DNA of 64,000 bases from Lunularia cruciata (Eukaryota; Streptophyta; Marchantiopsida; Lunulariales; Lunulariaceae), in assembly GCA_948567375.1 (NCBI GenBank), contig OX419756.1, positions 31,820,333 through 31,884,332 of the forward strand, given 5' to 3'. The notes beneath the pieces were generated by a model that had not been told where the DNA came from, made no database searches, and saw only the letters and a program-made list of their open reading frames with translations. The translations under genes and the position numbers were made by a program. Numbering within the stretch: position 1 is the stretch's first letter; every line of letters begins with the position of its first letter. Positions 47,787-58,379 of this stretch are shown piece after piece.

Positions 47787-48236
47787 TGTCACGCCATTTT
47801 TAGTGTCGCATCTAGATTGCTTGGACATTGGAGTTGCAGTGATAGTAGTTAGAGGTTATTCAACAATTTCCCATAGACTACTTTTTGATGGTCAGATTTT
47901 GTGTTTGAGATATTGACTTCATGGTGAGGCCCACCATCACTTTGCACCATTTACACCGTTGAGTGTGCCATCAGTATGACCATTAGGGTTTCAGACCTAG
48001 CTCAAGTCCAGGGTATACTTTCAAAGTGCAGCTCTAGAGAGCTCACTTCTCTGATGTTGAGCCTTCGAGTTCCTAGCTATGGTGGATAGAGGCCGGTGAG
48101 CGTCACATAGATTCTCTAAGCTAGAGTGGGTGTGGCTTGATTGTAATCAATGCCTAGTTTTTGGCAGTTTATAGAGTGATAGATCAAGTACTGATTTGAG
48201 TTGAGTTGATTTGAGAGTTGTAAATGATCTGATTAT
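47787..48236 (+). repeat. Truncated 3' LTR of H1
   Basis: It opens TGTCACGCC and matches the first 450 bases of the other family B LTRs, then stops abruptly at AATGATCTGATTA. Confidence 0.75.
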
Positions 48237-48343
48237 TATGGCACTTTAGAGTCTATATATGACTTATGTGTGAGTTGTGCTTCTAAATTGTATGATGTTG
48301 ACATCAATGTATGTTGTATAGCAATGTATATATGCACGATAAG
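48237..48343 (+). repeat. Second copy of H1 3' untranslated end
   Basis: It matches 47,681-47,786 (TGGCACTTTAGAGTCTAT ... TATATATGCACGATA) with scattered changes, and sits directly after the truncated LTR. It points to recombination between tandem or adjacent family B copies. Confidence 0.65.
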
Positions 48344-48559
48344 ACCCCTAAAGTCAAGAGCCACTGCAAAAATAAATATTCAAAGAACAATGCATGGAGT
48401 GGTGCTAATTACAAGTATCTTGCATGAAGAGCCCTTGTAAAAGCAATTATGAAAATTTTGAAATAAAAGGGAACCACTTACTTGACCAATGGCTAAGCAA
48501 TATTCTTTGTTTACATGTACTCAAGAGAGCTTGTAAATTGTGCAGAAATGTTTGTTAGA

Positions 48560-49536
48560 TAGTGCAAGCTACTATATCTAGATTTTAAGGACAAAGGAGG
48601 TTCTATTTACATTGCTCCTTTCATTATTACTTACTATATCAGAACCAAACATTCTCACAAACCATTTGACCATTGGGACCAACCTTCTGAGGAGAGTAAG
48701 AGGTTCATTATGCATTTCTATCATGTAGGTTATTTCAAAGCACAACATAAAAGACCCACCCAAATTGTTAAGTATTTGTTGATCAATGTTGAATTTGTTG
48801 AGATAAGCAAGTTCGAGCCTCTAGATGAAGAATTGGCCTTGCCAAAGGCTCCAAAGAGGAAGAATACCATGCCAAAGAAGAAGCCACTTTCTCTAGCAAA
48901 GAAGTTGAAGGCTAGTGCATAGAGTGTTGAAGTGTCTTCTTCAAAAGATGAAGCCAACGACTTTGAAGTGTACAAAGATGATGAAAAGGAGGAGCAAGGT
49001 TCCTTCACCCTACAGGGGTTTACTTCCACCACTAGAGACAAGTAAAATGGAGAATAAACTTGGGAAGATTCCCAATCTACTCCAAATTTGCTAGACCAAG
49101 ATATGGACAAGTGCACTACAGATGAAGAAGAGCATGTGATGGAAGAGGTGGCAATGCTAGAGCAAGCACCACTAAGTCCAGTTGTGGAAAAAGAAGAATC
49201 CATAGTAGAGACCCAAGTGCTTGAAAGACTAAGAAATTTGGCTCAAAAAGGAGCAAGAGGTAGAGGACCACCTAGAAGAAGAAGATTGCAGCACCAATAA
49301 TGCAAAAGAAGAGAAGGAGATCTGCATTGTAACTGATACTCTAGAGGTTGCACCAGAAGTGAAAATTGAAGTGCAAGGGGCACAAATGAGTTCTAAGTCA
49401 ATGCAGATGCTAGAAGGATCAAGCTTCATCATTCATCTAGTTGGCACTACAGTACAATTGATAGAGGTGTTGTTGCACCAATACCAAGCTGAGTGCCTTG
49501 ACATGGTAGACTACACCACTTTGATCAAAAATATGT
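48560..49536 (+). pseudogene. E: accessory-ORF-like coding remnant
   Basis: One frame runs from about 48,566 to 49,300 with only four stops, at least two of which would be CAA to TAA. It then shifts once and runs on to the LTR of D. It reads as a globular N-terminal part (IYIAPFIITYYI, RFIMHFYHVGYF), then a basic patch (KAPKRKNTMPKKK), then Glu-rich and basic stretches (DEEEHVMEEV, ARGRGPPRRRR). This is like the accessory ORF of D in layout and in the short YI-x-PF motif. Likely a relative on the opposite strand, into which D inserted. Function is unknown. Confidence 0.45.
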
Positions 49537-50343
49537 TGTGACAACCCGACAAATATCACTTTTGCAATAATTTGGTAAGCAAAGTTTGTTCTCGCAAAAA
49601 TACAATTCAGAATTAGTCAAATATAAAGTCAAATGTCACAATGTAGTCCTTCTTGATTTTGTCTTTAATCTCTTAGGTAGCAACTACACCCAGAAGAGAG
49701 TAACAAGCACTAACTCGTAGCCTTGTCATAACAATTTGTCACACTTAATCACAACTCTATCAATTCTTTCCAAACAATCTTGATTGTGATGATTCAAATT
49801 CTCTTGAAAATGGCACTTTGCTACAAAATGATTTTGCCTCAAAATTATGTTCCACCCCTCCACTAAAGGCACAACTTCCTCAATCAAAAGTGCTTCACAT
49901 CAACACTATGCTACACTCACAAATGCAGAATACTACCAACACTACAATTCCTCTCAGATCTGTCATTGTTCCGATTGCACTTCACTCAAGATCAAACACA
50001 CACTGAGGATCTAGGCTATGGAATCCAACATCCAACAAGCACACTGACTTGCACTTTGAAATTCTCTACACACTCACAAGCACACACACAAAGTTGATAC
50101 TTGGAACAAGCTCAAGCAACAAGCACTAAAATCAGCACTTCACTTTATCTATTCTCAAAAATAATGAATACTAAACAACATCTTATTGCAAATGCTCCTC
50201 TTAAATAGTAAAGCAATTGACAGTTACTAACAACTATACCATTCTTCAACAACTCTTCCCACCTGCAAATCCAAATTGACAATGCACCTTTTCATATATG
50301 CCTCTTCAAATCTCAAAAATATTACTACTCCGACCCGATATCA
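49537..50343 (-). repeat. 3' LTR of D
   Basis: About 807 bp, TGATATCGGG ... TTGTCACA on the minus strand (TG...CA). It has a TATA-like TATTTAAG at 50,217-50,210 (minus). Directly upstream lies a purine tract. Only one LTR is in the window, so the ends are inferred. Confidence 0.6.
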
Positions 50344-50356
50344 ACTTCTTCCTTGG
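50344..50356 (-). promoter_or_regulatory. Polypurine tract of D
   Basis: On the minus strand CCAAGGAAGAAGT immediately precedes the LTR start TGATATC. This is the expected site for plus-strand priming and the main support for the LTR boundary. Confidence 0.6.
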
Positions 50357-51776
50357 CTTCCAATCTCAATCTCAAAGTAACCTCACATACTACTCTAACC
50401 TTGGGTTCCACAACTACTTATTCTTCTACCAATCCTTCTTGTTCTACAATTCCTATCATAGGTAACCTGTTTAAATCTCTAACTCTTGACCCACTCTTCT
50501 CTAATATCTCCAATGGTAACTCCAAAGACATTTGTACTCCTACTTCATCTACTTTGGGCTTTGCTCTTACATTCTTCCAAATTTTCTCTATCTCCAACTT
50601 CACTAAATCTAATCTAATTGTGATATTGTCTTCTACTTCCAATATCTTCCTATCTACACAAGTTCTAAGACTAATTAGCAAGGCATTCAAATCTTTATCC
50701 TTTGCATTTTTCCTCATCTCCTGCACCAACAACTTCAACTCGTGCAACCTTGTTTCTTCAATCCTTACATTGGCTTATGTACTCAGCATTGCATTCATCT
50801 TTGTGACAATCTCCTTCAATGGCTCAAGTCTCATTCTTCTCTCATGTTCTCCATCCACCAGCCAATCTTCTTTGTATATTGCCAGTTCAGCCTTGAATTT
50901 GGCCTTCACAGTCTCCTTCTCCTTCTCCTTCTGAACAATATTTTCTTCCAGATTATGAAGTAACTCACGTGATCTCTCTTCTTCTCTATATCTTGCTGTT
51001 AACTCTCTCTCTGCCAAATCTGCTTCTTCTCTTCTACATTCTCCATCACTCTATCAAGCTCTTGCTCTTTCTCTGCTACTCTTGCCATAGCATGAATAAT
51101 TTCTAATCATGAATCAGCAAATTGTTGTTTCAAGATTTCATACTCTGCTATCTGTCTTTCCCTTGCAATGACATCTTGCTCTATTACTCACTCTCTACTT
51201 CCCACTTCTCTTTTCAAGTTTCAATCACTTGGTTTGGTACTATTGCATCTACTCGTAGTACTTCTCTCTCCTCCTCTCCTCGGGTTATACTCTTCTTCAA
51301 CTCCGAGTTCTCTTCCTCTAAATTTGCTAACACCTGCAACACTATCTTCACCTCAGGACACTTTGACAACATCTCCTTCTTCTTCTTCTACTCCAAATTT
51401 GTTAACAACAGGCACACAACCTCCCACAAATACTCTACTCCATCATTCTACTTTACCTCGGCTTGTAGACTTTCCTCCTTCTTTACTTCTTCTTTGCTTG
51501 ACTCTCTTCTTCTTAGCCGCAATCGCCTTATTGGGATGGATTCTTTGCTCCCTAAACTTACACTCTCTACTTCTCTTCTCCTACTTGGTCCCGCTTCATA
51601 CTTCACCTTCCTTCTGAAACGGACTCCTCTTTGAATGGTCATCCTCTTCTCCTCCCCTAGTACTTCATCTTCTTGTTTTGGGTTACATTCTTCCTCCATT
51701 TCATCTTTCCTTCTTCCTCCTCAGGTACCAGTTGCATCTCTATGCCATCTTCACTCTTGTTGCTTGCATCCCCACT
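50357..51776 (-). pseudogene. D accessory region, degraded coiled-coil part
   Basis: Downstream of the 321-residue ORF the minus strand continues with long charged, helical blocks in changing frames: basic/Glu-rich at 51,699-51,448, a clear coiled coil at 51,017-50,775 (ERELTARYREEERSRELLHN) and another at 50,747-50,418 (KIEV/LDLVKLEIEKIW). It probably was one long C-terminal region of the accessory protein, now frameshifted. Confidence 0.5.
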
Positions 51777-52742
51777 CTACAATGTGAATTCAAGTTCTTC
51801 CTCCTTCTCCAAGTCTTCTGACTTGTCCTCAGCTTCCCTTTTTGACTCTTTGCCCGATGATGTGACTACCACCAAGTCTTTCCTTGGATGCACCTTCCTG
51901 GTCTTCTGAGGTCTTGTCACTTCTACTTCTTCTTCTTCTTCTTCTTGTTGATTCCTCTTCTTTGACTTTGGAGTGTTCACCTTCATGTGCACACTTTGCT
52001 CCGTCTGTGCATAGTACTCATCACTGCTCCTTATCTGCAAGATGTATTGCTGGTCCTCTGCATCAGTATCTCTTCTCAAATTGGGATGGAAGTGCAATAC
52101 CATCTTGTGTCTCTCCGCTGCATTCAGCAAATTCAGTCCCAAGTAGAAGTGGGCTACAAATGGCACAATGTAATGTGGAGGCAACTTGTCCCGCAAGTTC
52201 CACACCATTTGTCTCACACGCTGATGAAAGTACTTTGCCCAATTGATTGGCTCCCCTGCAAATATCTTGTGGAAGAACACCGCTTGGTGTTTCATCACAT
52301 AAGTGATTTGCTCCGGCTTCAAGATAGCCATCATTGCACTTATGATGCCTCTCCTCATAGGGTCCTTATAACTCTTAACTTTGTAACCATTCTTTGTGTG
52401 CTTTGAAGAGAAGGTATCCCTCACTTCTTGGGTTTCTTCTGCTAACTCTCTTTTCCCCAAGAATGTGGCTCTGTGCTCCTCACCTGCCTCTCTTTCAAGT
52501 ACTAACCTCCAATCCGACTCTATCCAGCGAGCCAGATTTCCTCTCTTCTCCTCTTCCTTGGGTCCATCAAGACATCTACTCTCAATGATCTCAGTCATGA
52601 AACCTAGAAAGCTAATGTTCCAATTCCACGCCAAGAATGTGATTTGAAGCCTGCTCAAGACTTCAATTCTAACGATCACATCTAACCTCCAAATTGCATG
52701 ATTTCTCATTGCAAATTCTGAGTTCTTCTTCCCACCTCCCAT
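51777..52742 (-). CDS. D accessory ORF, 321 residues
   Basis: ATG at 52,742-52,740, an uninterrupted frame to TAG. The globular N-terminal part (residues about 1-215) contains NISFLGFMTEIIESR, PINWAKYFHQRVRQM and YIVPFVAHFYLGLNLL. It is followed by a Lys/Glu-rich low-complexity tail (QQEEEEEEVEV, then KTRKVHPRKD). It sits between integrase and the 3' LTR in the sense orientation of D, the place of env-like or other accessory ORFs in plant gypsy elements. It has no signal peptide or membrane segment, so env is unlikely. The layout recalls the PF20167-type plant transposon protein; that link is from memory and weak. Confidence 0.6.
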   Translation of the reverse strand: MGGGKKNSEFAMRNHAIWRLDVIVRIEVLSRLQITFLAWNWNISFLGFMTEIIESRCLDGPKEEEKRGNLARWIESDWRLVLEREAGEEHRATFLGKRELAEETQEVRDTFSSKHTKNGYKVKSYKDPMRRGIISAMMAILKPEQITYVMKHQAVFFHKIFAGEPINWAKYFHQRVRQMVWNLRDKLPPHYIVPFVAHFYLGLNLLNAAERHKMVLHFHPNLRRDTDAEDQQYILQIRSSDEYYAQTEQSVHMKVNTPKSKKRNQQEEEEEEVEVTRPQKTRKVHPRKDLVVVTSSGKESKREAEDKSEDLEKEEELEFTL

Positions 52743-53379
52743 CTTACTCTATTCCACTCTGGGTTGGTGGCTACTCTTCCGACTGATTCTCGGACTAACG
52801 CTCCTGACTTCCTCTCAATACACAATGCATCTTCTACAACACTTCCTTTCCCATGATCTCCCACAGGAGGACTCCTTAAAGGCAATGGAAAATAACTTGT
52901 CATCTCTTTGTTTCTAGCCCAAATCTTATAGTGGCACGCTTCTTCTATCTTCCTTCACTTCGAGTTTCTACCAAGAAATCATACCTCCTTCATGCTCCTA
53001 TCACTGTCAATTTTCTCCTACTCATAGGCCAGCGGTTTCTATGCACGGTACCTTCTTGAATGTCCAACCCTGAAGGAAAGTCGTAACACTATCCTCAGCA
53101 TCCCCGAGCCAAAGTCTCCTTACTTTGGGTTGCATGCTGACAGGGCAAATCCAAGTACTTTGTCTTCTGACACGAAGTCACTTTACCTTGGGTTACAACC
53201 CAAAAACACCTTTCTTTACCTTCTGACATCATATAGTGCAATACGACTTCATATGTACACTTCTTCTTCAAAAACAGAAAAAATGTGGGTACCATATACC
53301 TCCTTCCTCAAATGTGAGCATCCCCATGAATATAGACCTTGAGTGTCTTAGAGACCTCCAAGTCTATCATCCAATATTT
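52743..53379 (-). other. Spacer between integrase and accessory ORF of D
   Basis: Minus-strand sequence with stops in all frames and no motif recognised. It could hold the end of integrase, or a splice acceptor used to express the accessory ORF. Confidence 0.4.
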
Positions 53380-53715
53380 CCAAACTCTCCACTCGTTCAC
53401 TCGGATGGCAAATGGTTGCCCTTCCAAGTCTGCAAGTTGAATGGACCCGTAATCATAAAGATGAAGAACTCAATAAGGATTCATCCATCACAAATGCAAT
53501 TTGCTTGGAATTTTTTTTGGTGATTGTCATATAATAAAACCAAGTCTCCCTCACAAACAATCACAGGCTTGATGTGGTTATCGTGCTTGACTTTCCCTTG
53601 TTCTTGTACTCCTTTTGTGGTTTGCATTGCATCGTCTCTTTTCTCTTCTAACCACATCAGCTGATAGATATGAAGATCCTGACTTTCTTCCTCCGACAAT
53701 TGTTCCTCACAAAGA
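53380..53715 (-). pseudogene. D integrase C-terminal fragment
   Basis: The minus-strand frame 53,699-53,481 reads DNHIKP, then GDLVLLYDNHQKKF, the typical segment after the gypsy integrase core. It is continued in another frame by MITGPFNLQTWKGNHLPSE (about 53,450-53,395), the GPY/F-like end. It is cut at 53,716 by the LTR of H2. Confidence 0.7.
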
Positions 53716-55090
53716 TGTCACGCCATTTGTAGTTCCGCATCTAGATGCTCGGACACTGGAGTTCCAGTGATGGTAGTTAGAGTTATTCTAGCTGTTTCTC
53801 AGGGACTACTTTCCGACGGTTAGATTTCGTGTTTGGGGTACTGACTTCACGGTGGGGCCCACCGTCACTTTGCACCGTTTGCACCGTCAAGTGTGCCGTC
53901 AGCGGGACCATTAGGGTTTCAAGGCTAGCTCGAGTCCAGGGAGTATAGTTTCGAAGTGAGCTCCAGAGAGCTCACTTCTCTGATGTTGAGCCTTCGAGTT
54001 CCTGGCTATGGTGGACAGAGGCCGGCGAGCGTCACCTGGATTCTCTATGCTTGAGTGGGTGTGGCTTGACTGTAATCAGTGCCCAGTTGTTGGCAGTTTA
54101 TAGAGTGACAGATCAAGTACTGATCAGAGTTGAGTTGAGTTGAAAGTGTTAAGCAATCTGATTACATCAGAGAAGTGAAGTCAGGGGGAAATCGGGTGCA
54201 GGAACGTTGAGTGTTGGTGGTATCTCCAAGCTTGGTGGATCGTGGTAGCTCGATTCAGGTTCTTTGTTTCCCTAGTGTGCAGAAGCTCGTGTAGTTGATG
54301 CAAATTTGGCAGTTAGGCGGACGGTGTGCGGAAGCGCTGGCCAAATTTCAAGCAAAGAAGGAGCAAATTTCGAGCAGTGTTGTGATTTTGAGCTCAGGAG
54401 GTGAAGGCAGGACCAATTTGTTGCGAGTTGGGCTCAGAAAGTGAAATTGAAGGTGGAGTTGGAAAGCTCTTCTCATGAAATTGTGATTTGGAAAACCCGT
54501 TTTGTCAATTTGGCTCGAGTAGAAAGTTAGCGGGGGATTTGGCGGACATCCATCTTTAGGGTTTACGTCAGATTTTACGTCAGATTTTTGGGCCAGAATT
54601 GGAGGAGTTTTGCTGTTTGGCCAGATTTGGAGAAGTTTCGCTAGTTTGGAGGAGTTTCGCAGATTTGGAGAAGTTTCGCCAATTTTGGAGGAGGTTCGAA
54701 GTGGCAACAAGAAAGGCCTCATTTGGCTGAAATTCGGCGTTTCGAGGCTTCGAGGCATAGGGCTGTGGGCTATGAGAGGCTACGAAGGCCTAGAAGGGCC
54801 AGCAAGCCAGCTTGCTGGCGTGAGGCTAGCTAGTTTAGTGTAGATCTTGGTCATTGGTTGGCAAAATCTGCCTTTCTTGCTAGATTGTGCGCAACAGGGT
54901 TTGACCCCTAGATCTCTTGTTCCTAGACTGGTGCCCTAGCCAACTGGTCCACCCTCACTTGTTGTCATAGTGACTGTGCCACTGTTACCTATACACATGT
55001 AGCTTTGGCTAGGAGAGGCAGTTTGATCCCATTCTTGGTGATCCTGGTAGCTTAGGACTTAGATACGAACTACTCTTATGTCAAATGCCA
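53716..55090 (+). repeat. 5' LTR of H2
   Basis: It opens TGTCACGCCATTTG and ends near ATGCCA, two bases before a primer-site-like sequence. About 1,375 bp; the right end is approximate because the partner LTR is not in the window. It contains a 19-20 bp minisatellite at 54,596-54,700. Confidence 0.75.
54596..54700 (+). repeat. 19-20-bp minisatellite in H2 LTR
   Basis: Repeated TTTGGAGRAGTTTCGC-like units (starts near 54,596, 54,623, 54,643, 54,661 and 54,681). It is absent at the same place in H1, which instead repeats a different motif. Confidence 0.75.
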
Positions 55091-55092
55091 AA

Positions 55093-55106
55093 TGGTGGCA
55101 GAGTCA
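55093..55106 (+). promoter_or_regulatory. Primer binding site of H2, initiator-Met-like
   Basis: TGGTGGCAGAGTCA matches the usual plant TGGTATCAGAGCCA at 11 of 14 positions, just after the LTR. Confidence 0.5.
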
Positions 55107-55609
55107 GTCCCGTGTTGTGTTATGAGATGGAGGGTTTTCGTTTAGATTTCTTGTGATTGGATCCCCTCCATTCTCTGCTTCCTGTTTGTGCACCATGTTT
55201 GTGTGAGGTGCCTTGACTTTTGAGCGTTGGTGCTCTGGTGTGCTCTCGGTGGTGAGGCTGGAGTGATGACCAGTCAGACTACCTTTGTTTCTCTCCGGTG
55301 AGGCAGGAAGTGATGACCTGCAGACCATGAGAGTGCGTGTTATGATGGCAGGTTACAGGTTGCCCTTCTCCTAGTGTAGTTATCTCGGTTAGAGTTACAT
55401 TAGTGAGTGGTGTCTAGTTGGTGTTGGTAGTTGGTGGGGCACTTGCAGTTGCGACTTGCGGTTGCAGTTGGTGGTTCGGGTTTGCTGTTGCAGCTATGTG
55501 GTCACGACAGAGTTCTTTGGAGATTCCAAAGGAGTTAGCCCTGCAGTACGCAGTGGGTTTACTCGGAGTGGTGCTCGGTATCAGCCTGTATCTCAGGTCC
55601 CAGTGAGGG

Positions 55610-57327
55610 AGGAGATTGACTCTGAGTTGGAGTTTGACACAGGAGCTGATTCAGTTGAGAGTGCACTTGGTGTGTCCGCACCGTTGTTGTGGGACATGGA
55701 CGAGATTTATGGGGCCTCCAAAGGGCCTAGGCGTTACTCTGGTACAGTGGGTACTATTGAGTTGGATGATTTCATCCAGGAGTTTGATAGTTGGTGTGAT
55801 CTATAGCAGATGCGGAACCCGACTTTGTTCACACCCTTCATGGCATGGAAGGGGTTGTTTCAGCACTTGGAGGGTCCACCGATGGACGATTACCATGAGT
55901 TCAGGAGAGCTCATTTGGAGGAGATTGAGTTATGGAGACAGTATTGGTCTCCTCACTATGTCTCTATCACTTCAGGCTCGGTGGCCAGGAGTAGATCGGC
56001 TGTACCTACGAGTTCTAGCTCGAGTAGTGTGGGTGGAGCTAGTGGAGGTGCACTAGCTAGAGATAGTGCTACTACGAGTGGAGGTACCGCTGTAGGAGGT
56101 GGTGTGGTACCGGGGTTTAACCCCATGGTGGAGTTCTTCCTATGTTTCAGGCAGAACTACCAGGGAGTGCGGACTGACAAGCTGAAGAGCTTGCAGGAGT
56201 TCCAGCGGAAGGCTGGAGAGAGCCTACGCGAGGCATACACTCGCATGAGGCGGCTGATCAGTTTCACTCAGGGAGTTACTGAGGCCCAGGCAGTCCAGTT
56301 TTGGTATGGGATACTGGACAGGGAGTTGCGACGTAGAGTTCGTGATGCTACGTTGTTGTAGGCTACTTCGCCCACTTTGGCAATAGTCTTTGGTTTGGCT
56401 GAGCGTATTGAGCTCAACATGGTGGAGGAGAGAGTGGTGACAGCTGGATTTGGTAGAGAGACCTCATCCACGGTTGTGACTTCTTCTAGAGTGCAGCAGA
56501 GTGCACCACGCCCAGTTGGTTTTCGAGGACAGGGTGGACAGCCCAGATCCTATGGAGCGAGTGGAGGGCCTAGTGGAGTTAGACCCTTACCCTCATTTTC
56601 GGGTCAGCAGCAGCCAGTGAGTGGTGGTGTTGCTTGTTGGACTTGTGGTGGACCTCACCATAGGAGAGAGTGTACTCAGGGCAGCGGACCTGATACCTCT
56701 GGTGCATCACAGCCAGCACAGAGGCAGTGTGAGCACTGCCATAGATTTGGTCATACTAGTGACCGGTGTTTTGACCTACACCCGGAGTTACGGAGTGGTA
56801 GGGCTGTTATGGCAGGTAGTAGAGGAGCTCCAGTTCATGGAGGACGAGGTGGTAGAGGTGGTGGTAGAGGATCTACACCTAGTAGGGGTGCAGTACCTGC
56901 CCTTACTTCTGACACAGCTATGGCTACTCGGATTGAGCAGTTGGAGCAGAGATTGGCTAGTATGGCTATTGCTCATAGGAGATCAGATTCGGGTGCTGAG
57001 GCTTCCACCTCATATGTTGGTGATAGAGATGCTTTGGACTTCATGTGCGGAGCAGCACAGGTGGATGCATCTGCAGCAGTGACTAGGAGTGCAGTACGTG
57101 CTCTAGAGCCTAGAGGAGCATCAGTAGAGTTGGACCCACAAAGAGGAGAGGTTGGGAGACAGGTCAGACTTCCCCAGTCTTTCACGCTATCTGAGGCATT
57201 GCAGACAACATCCATGGTTCCTAGACGTCCCAGTGCAGGTGTGGTAGGTGGTGATGGAGTACCTGCTAGTCAGCCACCTGCTACTACACAGACTGAGTCT
57301 AGCATGATGTGGGGGCGGCTCAGCTGA
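55610..57327 (+). pseudogene. H2 gag
   Basis: One frame with two TAG codons (55,804-55,806 and 56,359-56,361). The N-terminal block (GTIELDDFIQEFDSW) is separated by TAG CAG from ATG 55,810. The gag core follows (MDDYHEFRRAHLEEIELW, FRQNYQGVR, SLREAYTRMRRLISF, QFWYGILDRELRR). Near 56,630-56,780 there are two zinc knuckles, CWTCGGPHHRREC (one residue short of standard spacing) and CEHCHRFGHTSDRC (standard C-x2-C-x4-H-x4-C), then an RGG-rich stretch (GGRGGRGGGRG). It ends TGA 57,325-57,327. The first TAG is shared with H1. The start could be the ATG at 55,810 or, with readthrough, further upstream. Confidence 0.8.
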
Positions 57328-58379
57328 TTATGCGGCATCCTTTATTTTCAGCCAGTGACATGTTTACATTGGGAGTTGACCCAGCCCCAGTGTTCCGGTT
57401 GGCTGCCACGTTGTGTGAGAGTAGGGATGGTGCAGTTCCTACTACTAGAGCAGAGGTGGTTGGTAGTGGAGCTGACTTGGTTGAGGAGCATGGGATCTGT
57501 TCAGCGACCAGTGGTTTATGGCAGGCAGCAGCGGCTAGACTGGAGGAGTTGCCAGCTAGACCGGCCTTTGAGAGAGCACGGTTTACACCTGGTGTTGTCC
57601 TATTGGATAACCAGAGGGGGATCTTTCGTTTGGTGGGACCTTCAGGGAAGGTCTATACACCACAGAGAGTCTTGTTAGACTCTGGTGCGCAGCCCCTTAT
57701 GTTGGGGAAGGCTGCAGTTGTTGGTCTGGAGTTACGGAAGACCGATGTGGAGAGGTGTCCATTTCAGATCCAGACATCTCTAGGTGGTGGTTCGACACAG
57801 TACATCACACGTGGGGAGCTTGTTGTCCAGGTTCAGCCTGGTCATCCGACTGATAGCTCAGTGGTGAGAGCTCAAGCTATTGCGACGATAGCTGAGTCAT
57901 ATGATGTGCTAGTTGGGGGAGCAGTGTTATACCCTATGGGTTTCAGTATTGACTATTGGGAGGAGACAGCCTCTTATAGACCTGGTTGGCAGTCTGGTGA
58001 GGGACGGGTATGTCGCCTACCAGTACGCTTTAGTAGTGGCAGTCTTGGCTCACTACAGTCCGGGACCATGGCAGCATCAGTTTTGGCTTTCAGCGGTGCA
58101 GTTACTTGGCCTGGTGACTTGTTGGAGGGGAACGCCCATGCAGAGGATACTCCAGTACCAGAGGAGATCACTCGGCTATGGAGTACGAGTGGGATTGTTC
58201 CATCCACCTTGGATGTTCCATTGTGGAGTTCAGAGGAGGCATTGCAATAGCATGCAGATCAGTTGGTGCAGCAGGCTTGGAGTGGAGCCTTCGTACCATC
58301 AGGGGATGAGTGTGAGGATGAGCCTCCAGAGGCGATTGCTTTGACACATCTGGATACCACACTCATTGCTTGGCAGTAC
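57303..58379 (+). pseudogene. H2 protease region
   Basis: Frame -1 relative to gag, opening after TAG 57,300-57,302 and overlapping gag by 25 bases. The aspartic protease motif VLLDSGAQPLMLG lies at about 57,670-57,708, followed by LGGGSTQYITRGEL and YDVLVGG (the flap and C-terminal blocks of a pepsin-like retroviral fold). TAG at 58,248-58,250 interrupts it (CAG in the sister copy H1), and the frame then continues to the element C insertion. Confidence 0.75.

Larger units (their letters stand above)
31137..48236 (+). mobile_element. H1: old Ty3/gypsy element, family B, split by element A
   Basis: It starts with an LTR (TGTCATACC, 31,137), continues through gag, is interrupted at 34,321 by element A, resumes at 42,137 with the rest of gag, protease remnants, RT, RNase H, integrase and a C-terminal PHD finger, and ends with a truncated LTR (47,787-48,236). 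Family B membership follows from colinearity with H2 (53,716-58,379). All coding parts carry many stops and small indels. Own length without the insert is about 9.3 kb. Confidence 0.85.
49537..53715 (-). mobile_element. D: Ty3/gypsy element, 3' part, minus strand
   Basis: Read on the minus strand: an integrase C-terminal part (53,715-53,380), an accessory ORF (52,742-51,777) with degraded continuation to 50,355, a purine tract, and an LTR (50,343-49,537). The 5' part was separated by the H2 insertion at 53,716 and must lie beyond the window. It is a distinct family from A and B. Confidence 0.7.
53716..58379 (+). mobile_element. H2: Ty3/gypsy element, family B, interrupted by element C
   Basis: An LTR, primer site, gag and protease are present; element C then begins at 58,380, and the rest of H2 must lie beyond the window. 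It is far better preserved than H1, with three in-frame TAG stops, each readable as CAG to TAG. It is inserted in the integrase of D. Confidence 0.85.

Noticed and set aside
51122..51634. Plus-strand frame of 170 codons, Ser/Leu-rich
   Set aside because: It is the antisense shadow of the Glu/Lys-rich accessory region of D on the minus strand.
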